From the NCBI GenBank assembly GCA_027924585.1, contig BSBM01000870.1, forward strand, positions 1,240,001 to 1,304,000: a stretch of 64,000 nucleotides of DNA, in the 5' to 3' direction. The notes under the pieces were generated by a model. The model saw nothing but the letters and a program-made list of their open reading frames with translations. It had not been told where the DNA came from and searched no databases. The position numbers and the translations under genes were made by a program. Below, in pieces: positions 10,863 to 22,409 of this stretch (positions are counted from its first letter, which is position 1; each line of letters opens with the position of its first letter). This stretch comes from Larix kaempferi (lineage: Eukaryota; Streptophyta; Pinopsida; Pinales; Pinaceae).

Positions 10863-12373
10863 TGTTAAAAGTACGTCATCAGGAAACATTCTCCAAACCA
10901 ATCTTGTGCAACCAAGATTGATCCTCTCGTATAGAGGTGAGCACTTTGATTGACTTACGTGTAAAGGTTATTCATCCCATATAGAGGTAACAATCAAAGT
11001 AATGATGTTGTAAAGTCTTGTTGGACAAAACTCTGGACTTGTGTGTCAAGTCATGATTCTCGTGTGAACCTTCCATATAAAGGTATCCATGGGATGGACC
11101 TACCTTATAGAGGTGGACCTTCCGTATAAAGGTCATGCTTTACTTGTTAAAAGCATTTAATGTTGTGTGATGTATTATTAACCATGATCACGAGTTGTTA
11201 TTAAGTCCCCTTTAGAGATTGATCACCTCTAAAGTGAATTACTTTAGCATATGATCATTTGGTCTGGAATAATATAATATGATCACAGCATCCGATAGTA
11301 TAATGTAATGTGATGGATAATTAAATTTATCACATACTGGCCATGTAGTAAAAGATAAAGAAATAAAAGACAAAGCATAGAGATCAAGAGAATTCGAATA
11401 GCTCATGAGATGACTAAGTGAAATCGAATCGTCAAGCTTCAGTTAAAGCCACAATGTATGCCTTAGTTAACTAAAGAACTCATAGTGGTCACTTAAAGTA
11501 AATCAATCAGCGTGATTTTAGTTAACTAAGTGTTAAATAAGAAGGACTAGTTAACTAAAGTGTTTTCACTTCAGTTAAACTAAAAGGAAACACTTCAATA
11601 AATCACGGAGAACTCAAATTGATCATTACAGTGATGTTATCAAGAAATTAGAATCAATTAAAGAGAGTTAACTAAGTGACAACAAAGAAGATATAGTTAG
11701 CTAAGTGTTATTGCATGATGACACTTATGTTAAACTAAAATATGACACGTGATTTGTGACACTTTCATGATGACACTTAAGTTAGCCACCTAACTAAGTG
11801 GGAAGATTTCAGTTAAGGAGCGAGTTCATCCTAAGAGACAGTTCAGTTATATAAAGCACTGCATGAGAAGTGGGGCACACTTCATCATGCAAGATTGATA
11901 CATCTAGTTTGAGGGTGAGTTCATCCTGAAGTTAGAAGAAGTTGATGCATGGAAAGATTCTATAAATATATTATACGGGATTGATGAATTCAATGTGAAG
12001 CGAATTCTCTTATCCTTTAAAGGCAAGGTGCTTCTCTTTGTGTGCGGGATATTTTATTGATGTGTTGGGTATATTGGACAACACATCCAATTGGTATCTC
12101 TTCTCTATTCTTATGTATCGTCGCCAAGAGTGTTTGGTGATATCTTATCTTCCAAAAGCAATCTGTTATATTGTAAAAGAAAGACATTCTCTGCTATCCA
12201 TTATATTATACTAAGAAGAGTCACTAGGCTTTTTGTTCTCATTGTTTTGAGGATTTTCCCTATGGTATATCTTTTGTTATGGTTGTATGAATTTCATGTG
12301 ATTGAATTGTCTCATTGCTTCAAGTTTCTGCATCTAAAATAATTAAAGATCAAATCTCAACCAAATTGCAACA
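10863..12373 (+). repeat. Copia 5' LTR
   Basis: This 1,511-bp LTR starts TGTTAAAAGTAC and ends GCAACA directly before the primer site. A TATAAATA box lies at 11961-11968. Upstream are two groups of short repeated motifs: CCNTATAGAGGT-like units (about 10925-11135) and GTTAACTAAGTG-like units (about 11460-11820). Confidence 0.9.
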
Positions 12374-12455
12374 TGGTATCAAAGATCGAGTGAAGGAGCT
12401 CATTTTTGCATGCCATTTAGAGGCTACATTGATCCTGAAAATTTGAGCACAAGAT

Positions 12456-13260
12456 TTGAAGACTATGGCATCGGTCTCTGTACGACCGGAAGATCGTCTT
12501 GAGGGCACCTCAAACTTCAACACTTGGAAGGCTAGGATTCTCGATATCCTAGAGGAACATGACTTGGATGGATACATATCCACTATGGTGGAGGAGCCTA
12601 CATCTAATGCAAGACACATCAAATTCAAGAAGAACCAAGCTAAAGCCAAATATATCATCTATGATTTAGTAAAGGACAATTTGATATCCATGATCACTCC
12701 ATTGAAGACCGCAAAGGAGTGTTTTGATACACTGACAAACCTATATGAGAAGAAGGCCCTGAGTCAAAAGACGACATTGAAGAATAAGCTTGGAAACCTA
12801 AAGATGGAGAAGGATGAGATAGTGGTCTCCTTCTTTACCAAGATATTTCAGGTAAGAGATAAACTTGCTAGTATTGGAGTAGTGGTGGATGAAGATGATC
12901 TTCTTCAAACCGTTATTGATCGTCTCCCATCCTCATGGGAGACATTCTTGGCTGCGGTAAATGGTCGAGAGGTACAAATTAACTTTGAAAGGTTGTGGCA
13001 TGACTATCTCCAAGAGGAGGGGTGAATCCAGAGAAATTCAGTGTGCATCAAAGAGGAAAACCTTGCCCTCACGGCAAGAATGAAGAAAGGAAAGAAATCC
13101 TTCTTCCAAAAGAAGTTCTCTAATCCAAAAGAAGTTCTCTCATCAAAAGAAGGAGTTCAACAAAGGCTTTGACAAGTCAAAAGCTAGATGCTTCAATTGC
13201 AACAAGAAATGCCATTTCCCAAGAGAGTGCAAAGCAAAGCAGAAAAGGAAATTTCCATGG
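12456..13260 (+). pseudogene. Copia gag (broken)
   Basis: An open frame of 189 codons at 12456-13025 gives a copia-type gag: LEGTSNFNTWKARILDILEE near the start, then TAKECFDTLTNLYEKK and LPSSWETFLAAV. After the TGA at 13023 the frame shifts. The zinc knuckle CFNCNKKCHFPREC (C-X2-C-X4-H-X4-C) follows at about 13189-13230 in another frame. The protein would form the virus-like particle. The start ATG follows the primer site by about 80 nt. Confidence 0.85.
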
Positions 13261-16200
13261 CTCTACCGTCATAGAAGATGAAACCACTCAAAAGAATGCA
13301 TCCAAAGAAAAGGAGACGAGAAGGGAGTATTACCTTATCTCATCCCTTTCGAGATATGTCATCAAAAGTGCATACACGTGGTTGATTGACAATGGTGCAT
13401 CTAAACATATGATAGGTTACAAGAGTGCCATGACTGACCTAAAGGATGAAAATTCCACATGCATGGTAGAGTTGCGGAACAACTCAACATATTTGATCCA
13501 AGGAGTTGGATTCACCTCATTACAGCTGAGCACCGGTGATATTTTACGTGTGGAGGACATTCTATATGTTCTAGGCTTGTAGAAGAACCTCATTTCAATT
13601 TTGGTTCTTGAGGACAAAGGCTTCTAATTTATCTTCATGGATAACAAACCATTGTTATGGCCAAAGAACAAAATCCTAGAATCTGTTGCTATGATTGGAG
13701 TTCAAGAGGGAGAACTTTACAAGGTACCCGGGATGTACATTCAAGCTATGATTCACCACGCTATCAGTCCATGCAAGTTATGGCACTGAAGGCTTGGACA
13801 CCTACACTACAAAGTGCTACCAGGACTTCAAAAGATGGTAAAAGGTATACTCGTGTTTGATTTTGAGCATGATAGTGTATGTCGGGGTTGTGCACTTGGG
13901 AAGAATGTTAAGAAAAAAAAATCCGGCAGTATGTGCTCCCATGTCATCCCCCTCCCTGAGTGGATTCTTATATTATGTATTGTTCATAGATGATTTTTCT
14001 AGAAAGTCATGGATTTGTTTCACAAAGTCTAAAAGTGAAACTCTTAGCAAATTTAAAGAGTTTAAATCCCTAGTTGAAAATAAGAAAGAAAAGGGAGGTG
14101 AGTTTGATTCACGTGCATTTGATGAGTTATGTAATGATGCAGGAATATGTAGACAGTTAACAGTAGCATATAACCCTCGACAAAATGGGGTTGTTGAAAG
14201 GAAGAATAAAACCATATGTGAGGCTACAAAAGCCATGATGCATGATCAAGCTCTGTCTACCTCATTATGGGCAGAAGCCACCTGTACAGTTGTGTACATA
14301 TAGAATAGAAGCCTGCATGCTATTATAGATGAGAAGACACCAGAGGAAGTGTTTACTGCTGAGAAGCCAAACATATCACACTTGAGGATTTTTGGGAGCC
14401 CGGTATACATTCATGTACCGAAAGAAAAGAGAAAAAAGATGGATCCTTCTAAAAATAAAGGCACCTTTGTGGGTTATAGCGATTCATCCAAAGCATACTG
14501 ATATATGTACCTGGTGAGAGACACACTAAATTCAGCTGAGATGTTTTTTTAACTGAAACAGATAATTATATTTTAAAAAAATGGATAATCTGTGACTGAG
14601 GCCAAATCCAAATAAGTACAATGTTCAGAAAGTTCAAGAGCGTTTTGCTCTATGAACTGAAATTCTCTCATTAATTGGATTTGATTGCTATGATCCAAAT
14701 TGATGAGCACGACCTTCCACCAATATTGGTGACCAAAATGCAATTTTTTTGCGATTTGTGTTCTAAAATGGGTGCATTTTCTCATTTACCAATGAATTTG
14801 ATTGAAAATTGCAGTATCTTTCCTTTAAGCCTTGAATCGGTTGGCGTCCATGGAGTGGCTGCATAGTGGCTCGATGTCTCCCAGCGTGATGGAAATATCT
14901 CATGCTCGATCCATGCTTTGTATGAGTCCATCTCTTCTTGAGTCTATGCGTGATTCTCTATTTCTCATGAGTCCAATGCTTGAAGTCTACTGAGATGTTA
15001 CCTTCCGTGAAAAAGTTACTTTCAAAAGATCGAAAGAGATTCAATGTGATTCAGAGATGGAGGATCTTGAGTCTGATTCTCCCCCTTCAAAGTTTGAGAG
15101 GGAGAAACCAGAAGATGCCTCAAATTTTCTAGATCCTAGAGAACCAATAGACCTAATTGATAGGTCACCCGATGAACCTCCTGCTAAAAGAAGATCTGCT
15201 TGGTTCCAAGATATCTTACAAAATGCAGAGAAACATGGAGCACCAACAAGCTCATCTAGAGAATGCAAGCAACCTGACAGATATTCAGGGCATGTTGCAT
15301 TGATGAATTACATCAGTGATTCAGAACCATCCTCATATGAAGAAGCTGCAAAGCAACAAGTTTGGAAGGATGCAAGGATAGAAGATTACAACTCTATAAT
15401 GAAGAATGATGTTTGGGAGGTTGTTCCCAAACCCGATGGGAAGTCCATTGTGACTTCCATATGGATTTACAAGAGAAAGCATGTTGCATATGGTAGCATT
15501 GATAAATATAAAGTCAGATTCGTTTCCAAAGGTTTCTCTCAGAAAGAAGGCGTCGATTGTGATGATACTTTTTCCACTGTGGCAAGGTACACCACAATCC
15601 GAGCAACGATTGAACTTGCATCTGTTCTAGGATGGAAACTTCACCAGATGAATGTGAAGACATCCTTCCTCAATCGTGAGGTTGAGGAAGAGGTTTATAT
15701 TCAACAACGTGAATAATTTGTGGTGCATTGGAAGGATTCCCATGTTTTCAAGCTAAAGAAATCTCTATATGAGCTTAAGCAATCCCCCAAGGCTTGGTAC
15801 TCCAAAATTGATAGCTGCCTTTAGAAACTGGGTTTCTGCAAGAGTGAAGATGATCCAAATTTGTACTTCAAAGTAGCGAAGAACTAACCATTGATATTGG
15901 TTTTGTATGTTGATGATTTGTTTCTCACTGGAGAGGAACATCTAATTGCTTGGTGCAAGAGGGAGCTCACCTCAGAGTTCGAGATGAAAGACTTAGGTAT
16001 GATGCACTACTTTCTTGGCCTTGAGCACTGTGGATATATTGTGCAGGTTTGACATGATAGATTGAAAATCTATCACTACACCGATGGTTTCCAATTTGAG
16101 GAAACTTCATGAGTTAAGTTGTGGATCGGATCCACTAGATCCCACTTTGTATAGACAACTTATAGGGTCGCCAATGTACTTGATACATTTGAGGCCTGAT

Positions 16201-16827
16201 ATATGTTATGTCGTGAGCATTCTGAGTCAATTTATGTCTAATCCAAGACACAAACACTAGATAGTTGCTAAGCATGTGCTTAGGCACCTTCGAGGTACAA
16301 TTTCATATGGACTCGGATATGCCTCGAGTGGAAGAGTCATGTTACTTGGTTATACAGACTTAGACTGGGGAGGAATCATTGTGGGCCGTAAGAGTACATC
16401 AGGATACTGTTATAGCCTAGGATCAACTATGATATCTTGGTCCAACAGGAAGCAGGGCTTCATATCCCAAAGCACTATAGAAGCAAAATACATAGCTGCT
16501 AGTGGTTCCTGCTGAGAAGCAGTGTGGCTAAGAAAGCTACTTGTAGGGTTGTTCAGTGAAAATCTTGAGCATACAGTTATTAGGTGTGACAATTAGGGTT
16601 GCATCAAGATTTTCGAAAACCCATTGTTTCATGACAAGTCGAATCACATCGAAATGAAGTATCACTTCATCCAAGACATGGTCCAAAAAGGTACTGTGAA
16701 ACTTAAGTACATTGCTACTGCTGAGCATATTGCAAATGTGTTAACAAAGCCTCTGTCAGTGATGAAATTCAAGTACTTACAACACAATATTGGTATGGCA
16801 AAAAATGCCTCCCTTGTTAAGAGGAAG
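13261..16827 (+). pseudogene. Copia pol (protease, integrase, RT, RNase H; broken)
   Basis: The protease reads WLIDNGASKHM, with catalytic Asp at 13388-13390. The integrase is at 13960-14510 (FIDDFSRKSWICF, YNPRQNGVVERKNKT, GYSDSSKAY); a deletion between FKSLVENK and GGEFDS removes the second catalytic Asp region. A 444-bp insert at 14546-14989 interrupts the linker. RT starts at about 15400 (VWEVVPKPDGKSIVTSIW); its active site LYVDDLFLTG lies at 15906-15917 and is intact. RNase H is at 16276-16830 (LRHLRGTISYGLGYAS, IAASGSC, NVLTKPL). Several stops and at least three frame changes separate the domains. Confidence 0.9.
14546..14989 (-). mobile_element. 444-bp retroposed insert with A-tail and 10-bp target duplication
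   Basis: CTGAGATGTT occurs at 14536-14545 and again at 14990-14999, flanking this segment. On the minus strand the insert ends in AAAAA directly at the left copy, the mark of LINE-mediated retroposition. The body has no long ORF and no clear pol III boxes, so it may be a SINE of unknown type, a LINE 3' fragment or a processed transcript. It is not related to the flanking copia sequence. Confidence 0.75.
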
Positions 16828-18347
16828 TGTTAAAAGTACATCATCTAAAGACATTCTCCAAACCAATCTCGTGCAACCAAGATTGATCCTACCATACAGA
16901 GGTGAGTACTTTGATTGCCTTCCATGTAAAATTTATTCCTCTCGTATAGAGGTAATTGATCAAAGTAATGATGTTGTAAAGTCTTGTTGGACAAAACTCC
17001 GGACTTGTGTGTCAAGTCATGATTCTCGTGTGAACCTTCTGTATAAAGGAATCCATGGGATGGACCTCCTGTATAGAGGTGGACCTTCCGTATAAAGTCC
17101 ATTCTTTACTTTTTAAAATCATTTAATGTTGTGTGATGTATTATTAACCATGATCACAAGTTGTTGTTAAGTCTCCTTTATAGATTGATCACCTCTAAAG
17201 TGAATTACGTTAGCATATGACCATTTGGTATGGAATAATATAATATGATCACTCATCCGATAATTCTTCTTAGTATAATGTAATGTGATGGATAATTAAA
17301 GTTAGCACATATTGACCATGCAGTAGAAGATAAATAAATATAAGATAAAGCATAGAGATTAAGAGAATTCGAATAGCTCATGAGATGAATAAGTGAACTC
17401 GAATTGTCAAGCTTCAGTTAAAGCCACAATGTATGCCTCAGTTAACTAAAGAAATCATAGTGGTCACTTCAAGTACATCAACAACATGATTTCAGTTAAC
17501 CAAGTGTTAAATAAGAACGACTAGTTAACTAAATTGTTTTCACTTTAGTTAAAATAAAAGAGGACACTTTAGTAAATCAAGGAGAACTCAAATCGACTCA
17601 CTATAGTGATGTTATCAAGAAAGAATCAGTTAAAGAGAGTTAACTAAATGACAATAAAGAAGATCTAGTTAACTACGTGTTATTGCATGACGACACTTAT
17701 GTTAAACTAAAAGACGACATGTGAGTTGTGAAACTTGCATGACGACACTTAAGTTAGCCACCTAACTAAGTGGGCAAGCTTTCAGTTAAGGAGCAATTTC
17801 ATCCTAGGAGATAGTTCAGTGAGATAAAGAACTGCATGAGAAGTGGGGCGCACTTATTCATGCAAGATTGATACATCTAGTTTGAGGGCGAGTTCATCCG
17901 AAAGTTAGAAGAATATGATGCATGAGAAGAATGTATAAATATGTTATACGGGATTGATGAATTCAATGTGAAGTGAATTCTCTTTTCCTTTGAAGGCAAG
18001 GCACTTCTCTTTGTGTGCATGATATTTTATTGATGTGATGGGCATATTGGACAACACATTTGATTGATCTCTCTTCTCCATTTCTTATGTATCTTCACCA
18101 AGAGTGTTTGGTGAGCTCTTATCTTCCGAAAGCAAACTACTATATTGTAAAATAAAGGCATTCTCTACTATCCATTATATTATACTGAGAACAGTTGTTG
18201 GGGTTTTTGTTCTCATCTTTTTGAGGATCTTTCACAGGGTATATCTTGTGTTATGGTTGTATAAATTTCATGTGAGTAAATTGTCTCATTGCTTCAAGTT
18301 TCTATATCTAAAATAATTAAAGATTAAATCTCAACCAAATTTCAATA
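16828..18347 (+). repeat. Copia 3' LTR
   Basis: This 1,520-bp LTR starts TGTTAAAAGTAC after a purine-rich TTAAGAGGAAG. It ends CAATA, where the 5' LTR has CAACA, a C-to-T change of the terminal CA. The TATAAATA box is at 17934-17941. Both short-motif groups of the 5' LTR are present. Confidence 0.88.
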
Positions 18348-18352
18348 GTTGG

Positions 18353-18876
18353 GACTCGATGTTAGGGTATTGACCCTAGTTTTATTTGGAGGGGTGGAGG
18401 CATTGCTCATTGTGTATCCTCTGAATCCTAGAGTCATGGGACAGTTGTGGTGGACATGCTCGCCTAGACGTGTGATGATGACTGCCAATTTCCTACTAGG
18501 GAAGTTAGGTCGATATAGTCGACACTTCCAGCTGAGGGTTGTATATGTGGTTAGGTCGGTATAGCCAATGCCACAACATATTCTAGTAAAGAAAGGATAC
18601 GATGGGAGCATAAGTAGGTTAGGGAGTTTAGGTGATTATAACTTATTTAGTTGTGTATTCTACTTGGGAAGTAGTAGTCTCTTTTTATTTTTCTAAATTT
18701 CTACCATGTGAATAATACGTGTTTGATTATATTTATTAGTCTTGATGTGATGATTAGTTAATATTGAATAATTGTGATTGGTGGTTAAAGACTATGAGTG
18801 ATGATTTGCTGTAAATCTTATTAGTAAGAGAAGATAAATGATGCATTACGATTATTCTCTTACATGTTTGATTGAG

Positions 18877-18878
<2 letters not shown>
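18353..18878 (+). repeat. Right part of the gypsy LTR interrupted by copia
   Basis: No gene is seen. The stretch begins right after the copia target duplication and should continue the LTR that starts at 10243. It has the look of LTR R/U5 sequence (GGAAGTTAGGTCG, TTGTGTATTCTACTTGG). Its right limit is unclear because an (AT)n run and a SINE follow. Confidence 0.45.
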
Positions 18879-18914
<36 letters not shown>

Positions 18915-18934
18915 ATATATATATATATATATAT
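18879..18934. repeat. (AT)n microsatellite
   Basis: About 56 bp of alternating AT with a single CT interruption (ATCTATAT). It abuts the 3' end of a minus-strand SINE and may derive from its AT-rich tail. Confidence 0.95.
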
Positions 18935-19163
18935 TCCACATGGTTTACGGCACTGGAGATCGATGCTCACTACATCCACGGAAAAACCCCCCGATATCCC
19001 ACGAGGAATGAGGGGCAATAGGATATTGTCGCTACAAAGGTGGCTCAACAAGAGCATCAAATATTCCCATTTAAGAGCTTAACGTGTCACTTACAAGGAT
19101 TGAACTTAGGTGGGGAGGTTAATAATTAACCCTCCTAACCACCCAAGCTACATCCAATGGACA
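18935..19163 (-). mobile_element. tRNA-derived SINE
   Basis: The minus strand carries a pol III A-box-like TAGCTTGGGTGG (19139-19150) and, at tRNA-like spacing, a B-box-like AGTTCAATCC (19097-19106). The body contains GTGGATGTAGTGAGC and GATCTCCAGTGCCG, and then an (TA)n tail. This order is typical of plant SINEs. No clean target duplication was found, and the 5' limit is approximate. Confidence 0.65.
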
Positions 19164-20985
19164 CACAATCACACACACACATATATTCCTAAGAAAAAAA
19201 TCCTTTATTCATATTTGAATAAACATTGACTATCCTTTAAGGACTTTACATCACAATCTTTGAGAGCTTCACATTACAGACTCTTTCCAGAAATCTGTCT
19301 GGAAATTTCCTTTTTTCATCAAAATTACATCATGATTCTTTTGTCTTCAAAACATATAAACAAAATTTGTCTTATCATTATGTTTCCTTATATAACAACA
19401 AAATTGAATCTTCTACATATTATATAAACTGATAATTGGAAATGATTCTCTCATCCCTGAGATCGTTTATCTCCAATAGTCCAAGCTCTAGTAATGATGC
19501 ATTCTTGGAGATCTTATCAGCTTTAGCATTGAGCTCGCAGTATACATATGAAAATGATAAATTCTCAAAAGATTCCACCTACCTCTATATTTCTCCAAGA
19601 AGGTGTTGCATATGAGGGGCACTTATTTGAGTTTTTCTGTTTGCCTAGTCGATGACCATTATTTATTCCCCGAACACCTGCAAACGAGAAATGCCTTTGG
19701 AGAGAGAAACCTTTAATACCGCCCACAATGCTGCTAATTATGCCTTACTTTTTGAACAATGGCCCGATGTGAATATAATGCAAATCTTGGCATCCTATGA
19801 TAAGAATAGGACTCCCCCCGAACTCCCTAAAGGTGGATTCCCTTGACTTGCGCCATCGAAGAAATCCCGGGGGATGGTTTTATCCATACTTGGAGGAATT
19901 AAAATGCATTGTTTTGTGATCTTGGGTTCAGTTTTATGCTCCCTCGTCCACTATAGAACCAGGGAAATTGTCACTTCCAGAGGAACCCACTGGTTTTTAA
20001 AGATTACATATTTTTGTGCCCACCATATCCCATATATAAAAGAAGAGGGAAAAGCATCATAGCAATGTACTGTCGGATATTTCCACCATTGTTGATAGCT
20101 TTGTTCCCACGACAAACTAATATGGTTTGACGATGCTTTAAATTCTTTGGCACTGGAATTCCACATATCCTTTGCAAGAGAGCAAGACACGAACAGTGAG
20201 AAGAGGATTCTCCATCTGATGAACACAGAGCATACCAGCTTGGACTGTACCACCGTCGTTTTAGGAGATTTTCCTAGGTTAACAGTTTATTACTCATAGT
20301 TAACCATAGTGTTATTTTTTCCTTCAAATTTCCAAAGGCTTTCCATACTACAGGCCGCCGCCATTCTTTGTTTCCTGTGGAAGACTCTAATACATAAGAA
20401 TCGTACCTAATTTAGCTTAAAATTCTAATGTTGTATTGTTCTTTGTCCAACACAAAACATTTGGTGAATCCTCTTCTAAATGAATGAAACATTTCACCAG
20501 TTTATTAATAAAGCAAGACCACTCACTCGCTGCTTCTCCACTTAGTTTAACAACAAAGAATATTTTCAACCTTCTCTACCCCGGGATTGAGGAATTGGGC
20601 TTGTACATATGTTAAGACATATATCCTATTGCTTCTTAATAACAGTAGTGTTTCCCTTGATAGCTTGTATTCGTCTCCCGCTCCTAACCATGGATCTTCC
20701 CCTATCCGAACACTTCTACCATTACCGATTTTCCAAGCAAGCCAATTACCAATTAGAGGAAAGGCCAGAGTCAATGCCTTCCATCCTACCAAGACATTTT
20801 TAAAGGATTTAGCAGGTTGTCTAATACACTCCAAAATAGAGGAATTTAGACAATATTTAGAAATCGTTACCTTTCCCCATAAGGACTTGTCGTTCTGATA
20901 CAAACGTGATAGAGATTTAGCAGCTAGATCTTTACAAAACACAAAGGGGTTCTTTATGCCCCTACCCCCTAGCTCCTTAGGATTG
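19164..20985 (-). mobile_element. LINE-1, 3' part (right part at 52323-56548)
   Basis: This is the 3' third of a minus-strand L1-type LINE: the ORF2 C-terminus and about 270 bp of 3' untranslated DNA (19164-19440). It is separated from its 5' part by the 31-kb LARD-1 nest. When 20986-52322 is removed, which is LARD-1 plus one GATTG, the frame reads through the junction as KWSILANPKELGGRGIKNPF. The two parts together give about 6 kb, normal for a plant L1. The 3' A-tail is not clear; a SINE follows directly. Confidence 0.9.
19440..20985 (-). pseudogene. LINE-1 ORF2 C-terminus (zf-RVT and RNase H)
   Basis: 20942-20547 carries the post-RT segment with KDLAAKSLSRLYQNDKSLW and WKIGNGRSVRIGEDPWL. 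20253-19951 carries the zf-RVT-like region (IRWRILFSLFVSC, IYGIWWAQKYVIFKNQ). About 19860-19440 holds an RNase H domain: SSGGVLFLS, LAALWAVLKVSLSKGI, LQVFGE and YVYCELNAKADKISKNA. Stops and frameshifts occur throughout. RNase H at the C-terminus is typical of one branch of plant L1 elements. Confidence 0.85.
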
Positions 20986-21210
20986 TGTAACGAATATAAA
21001 ATAATATATTAATTATAGTTTATTAATTATTAAGTGAAAGGGTGTAACCCTTCACTATCCATGCTCAAAGCCTATAAAGGCAAGCTTCATTGTAATTTAA
21101 TATCATCTCATCAATTATCTTATCAATTATATTTTACTATTTATCCATTTATGGAGCCATTGTCTTATTTACGTTGGAAGTTTACATAGAAGTCAGATAT
21201 TACCACTTCA
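20986..21210 (+). repeat. LARD-1 5' LTR
   Basis: This 225-bp LTR, TGTAACG...CACTTCA, is preceded by GATTG. A TATAAAG box lies at about 21073-21079. It differs from the 3' LTR by an insertion of about 14 bp (TATAGTTTATTAAT) and a few substitutions. Confidence 0.92.
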
Positions 21211-21225
21211 TTTGGTATCAGAGCC
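21211..21225 (+). promoter_or_regulatory. Primer-binding site for initiator tRNA-Met (LARD-1)
   Basis: TTTGGTATCAGAGCC directly follows the 5' LTR. TGGTATCAGAGC is the standard plant tRNA-Met complement. The same sequence follows the LARD-2 LTR at 56810. Confidence 0.9.
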
Positions 21226-22409
21226 TCGTTGGCTAGATTTCGGCCTTTGGCCATCTTTTGGCTTTTAGCCATTACCCATGGTTTCCTTGAATTTTTCTCT
21301 TTGACCATAAAATCACAATAAATTCCCACATCAATGCTCCTCTTCCAAAACCTCCCCTACGTTCTTCATCATCCTCCATCATCCTTCCTCCTTCCATCTC
21401 TCATCCGCGCTCACACTTTTTCCCGCCATTTCCCCTTCACTATTCAACCTACGCACTCCACTACTCCTGCGTGCCTGCATACTCTACACCACTTGCGCTC
21501 ATCTATTCTCGGCCATTTCCATCGCTCTCCCTTACTCCCATTCACTGCTCCCCTATCCTGCTCCAAAAACCACGCTTCATGCTCCATCCTCTAGCTGCAC
21601 CCTTTCTGCTCACCACTATCTCCCCCATCTTCACTACAACACCCCACACCCCTGCACGCATCCACATCTACCTATATCCCTTCCCAACGCAATCCTCCCC
21701 CAAATCACCGTTCGCATTGCTACACTTGCACTCCCCTCACTCCATACCTCCCTGCTCACTCTTGTGTCACTTGTTCTTCATACTCCAGCCTGCACCCACG
21801 CGTCCCCTTCTCCTAAACACCACCTCCGCTCTCGTGCATCCTCCACTCTGCCATGCGTCCAGTCTGCCCTGCTCCAGCATCCTCTCGCTCCTCGCGTCCA
21901 CATCCCTTATCCCTAGTTCTATCACCTTCCAACTCCGCCCATGCCCATAGTCGTTGCTTTCGCCTGCACCCACAACCACTACCATCTGCCTGTGCTAGCA
22001 CGACCTACTCCACCATCAACGCATGCTCCCACCTACGTCCATCCATTCCCCGACCTGCCATTCCATCTCCCTGCTTACGTTTCCATCAGCGCTTCGCTTC
22101 ACCATCCAACGTTTTCGCTAGCCCATACTATCTCCAACCCTGTCCGCGAGTCCCACGACACCATTCACGCCTAATCCCTGTCATTATCCATGCTCACACA
22201 TAAAACCATGCTTCATGCTCCATCCTCTATATGCACCCTTTCTTCTCAGTGCTATCTCCCCCATCTTCACTGCAACACCCCACACCCTTGCATGCATCCA
22301 CATCTACCTATATCCCTTCCCAACGCAATCCTCCCCCAAATCAGCGTTCTCACTGCTACACTTGCACTCCCCTCACTCCATACCTCCTTGCTCACTCTTG
22401 CGTTCTCCC
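21226..22409 (+). other. C-rich LARD-1 leader with tandem duplication (continues at 49843)
   Basis: After a short CCTTTGGCCATC-type stretch the plus strand becomes very rich in C and T and poor in G. All plus frames are then full of P, S, H and L, and I regard them as non-coding. A unit of about 636 bp (21566-22202) is repeated in tandem as 22203-22409 joined to 49843-50262. The second unit is cut by the Athila element at CTCCC, which supports the nest. Small indels distinguish the units. Confidence 0.75.

Larger units (their letters stand above)
10863..18347 (+). mobile_element. Ty1/copia retrotransposon, complete but decayed
   Basis: Two LTRs (10863-12373 and 16828-18347) flank gag, protease, integrase, RT and RNase H in copia order. 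The primer site TGGTATCAAAGATCGAG (12374-12390) follows the 5' LTR; it is a tRNA-Met site with a G-to-A change at position 9. The target duplication is ATTGG (10858-10862) on the left and GTTGG (18348-18352) on the right, one mismatch. The 5' ends of the LTRs differ by roughly one base in ten by hand count, far more than in the Tat or Athila pairs, so this is an older insertion. The element lies inside an older gypsy LTR. Confidence 0.9.

Noticed and set aside
18879-18934. (AT)n run as a terminator or hairpin
   Set aside because: A plain dinucleotide repeat beside a SINE tail explains it.
21211-21225. tRNA-Met-like sequence as a tRNA gene
   Set aside because: Only the 3'-end complement is present, placed next to an LTR; it is a primer-binding site.
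21471-22203. Long overlapping plus-strand ORFs rich in P, S, H and L
   Set aside because: They exist in several frames at once because the DNA is C/T-rich with few stops; no domain pattern is present.
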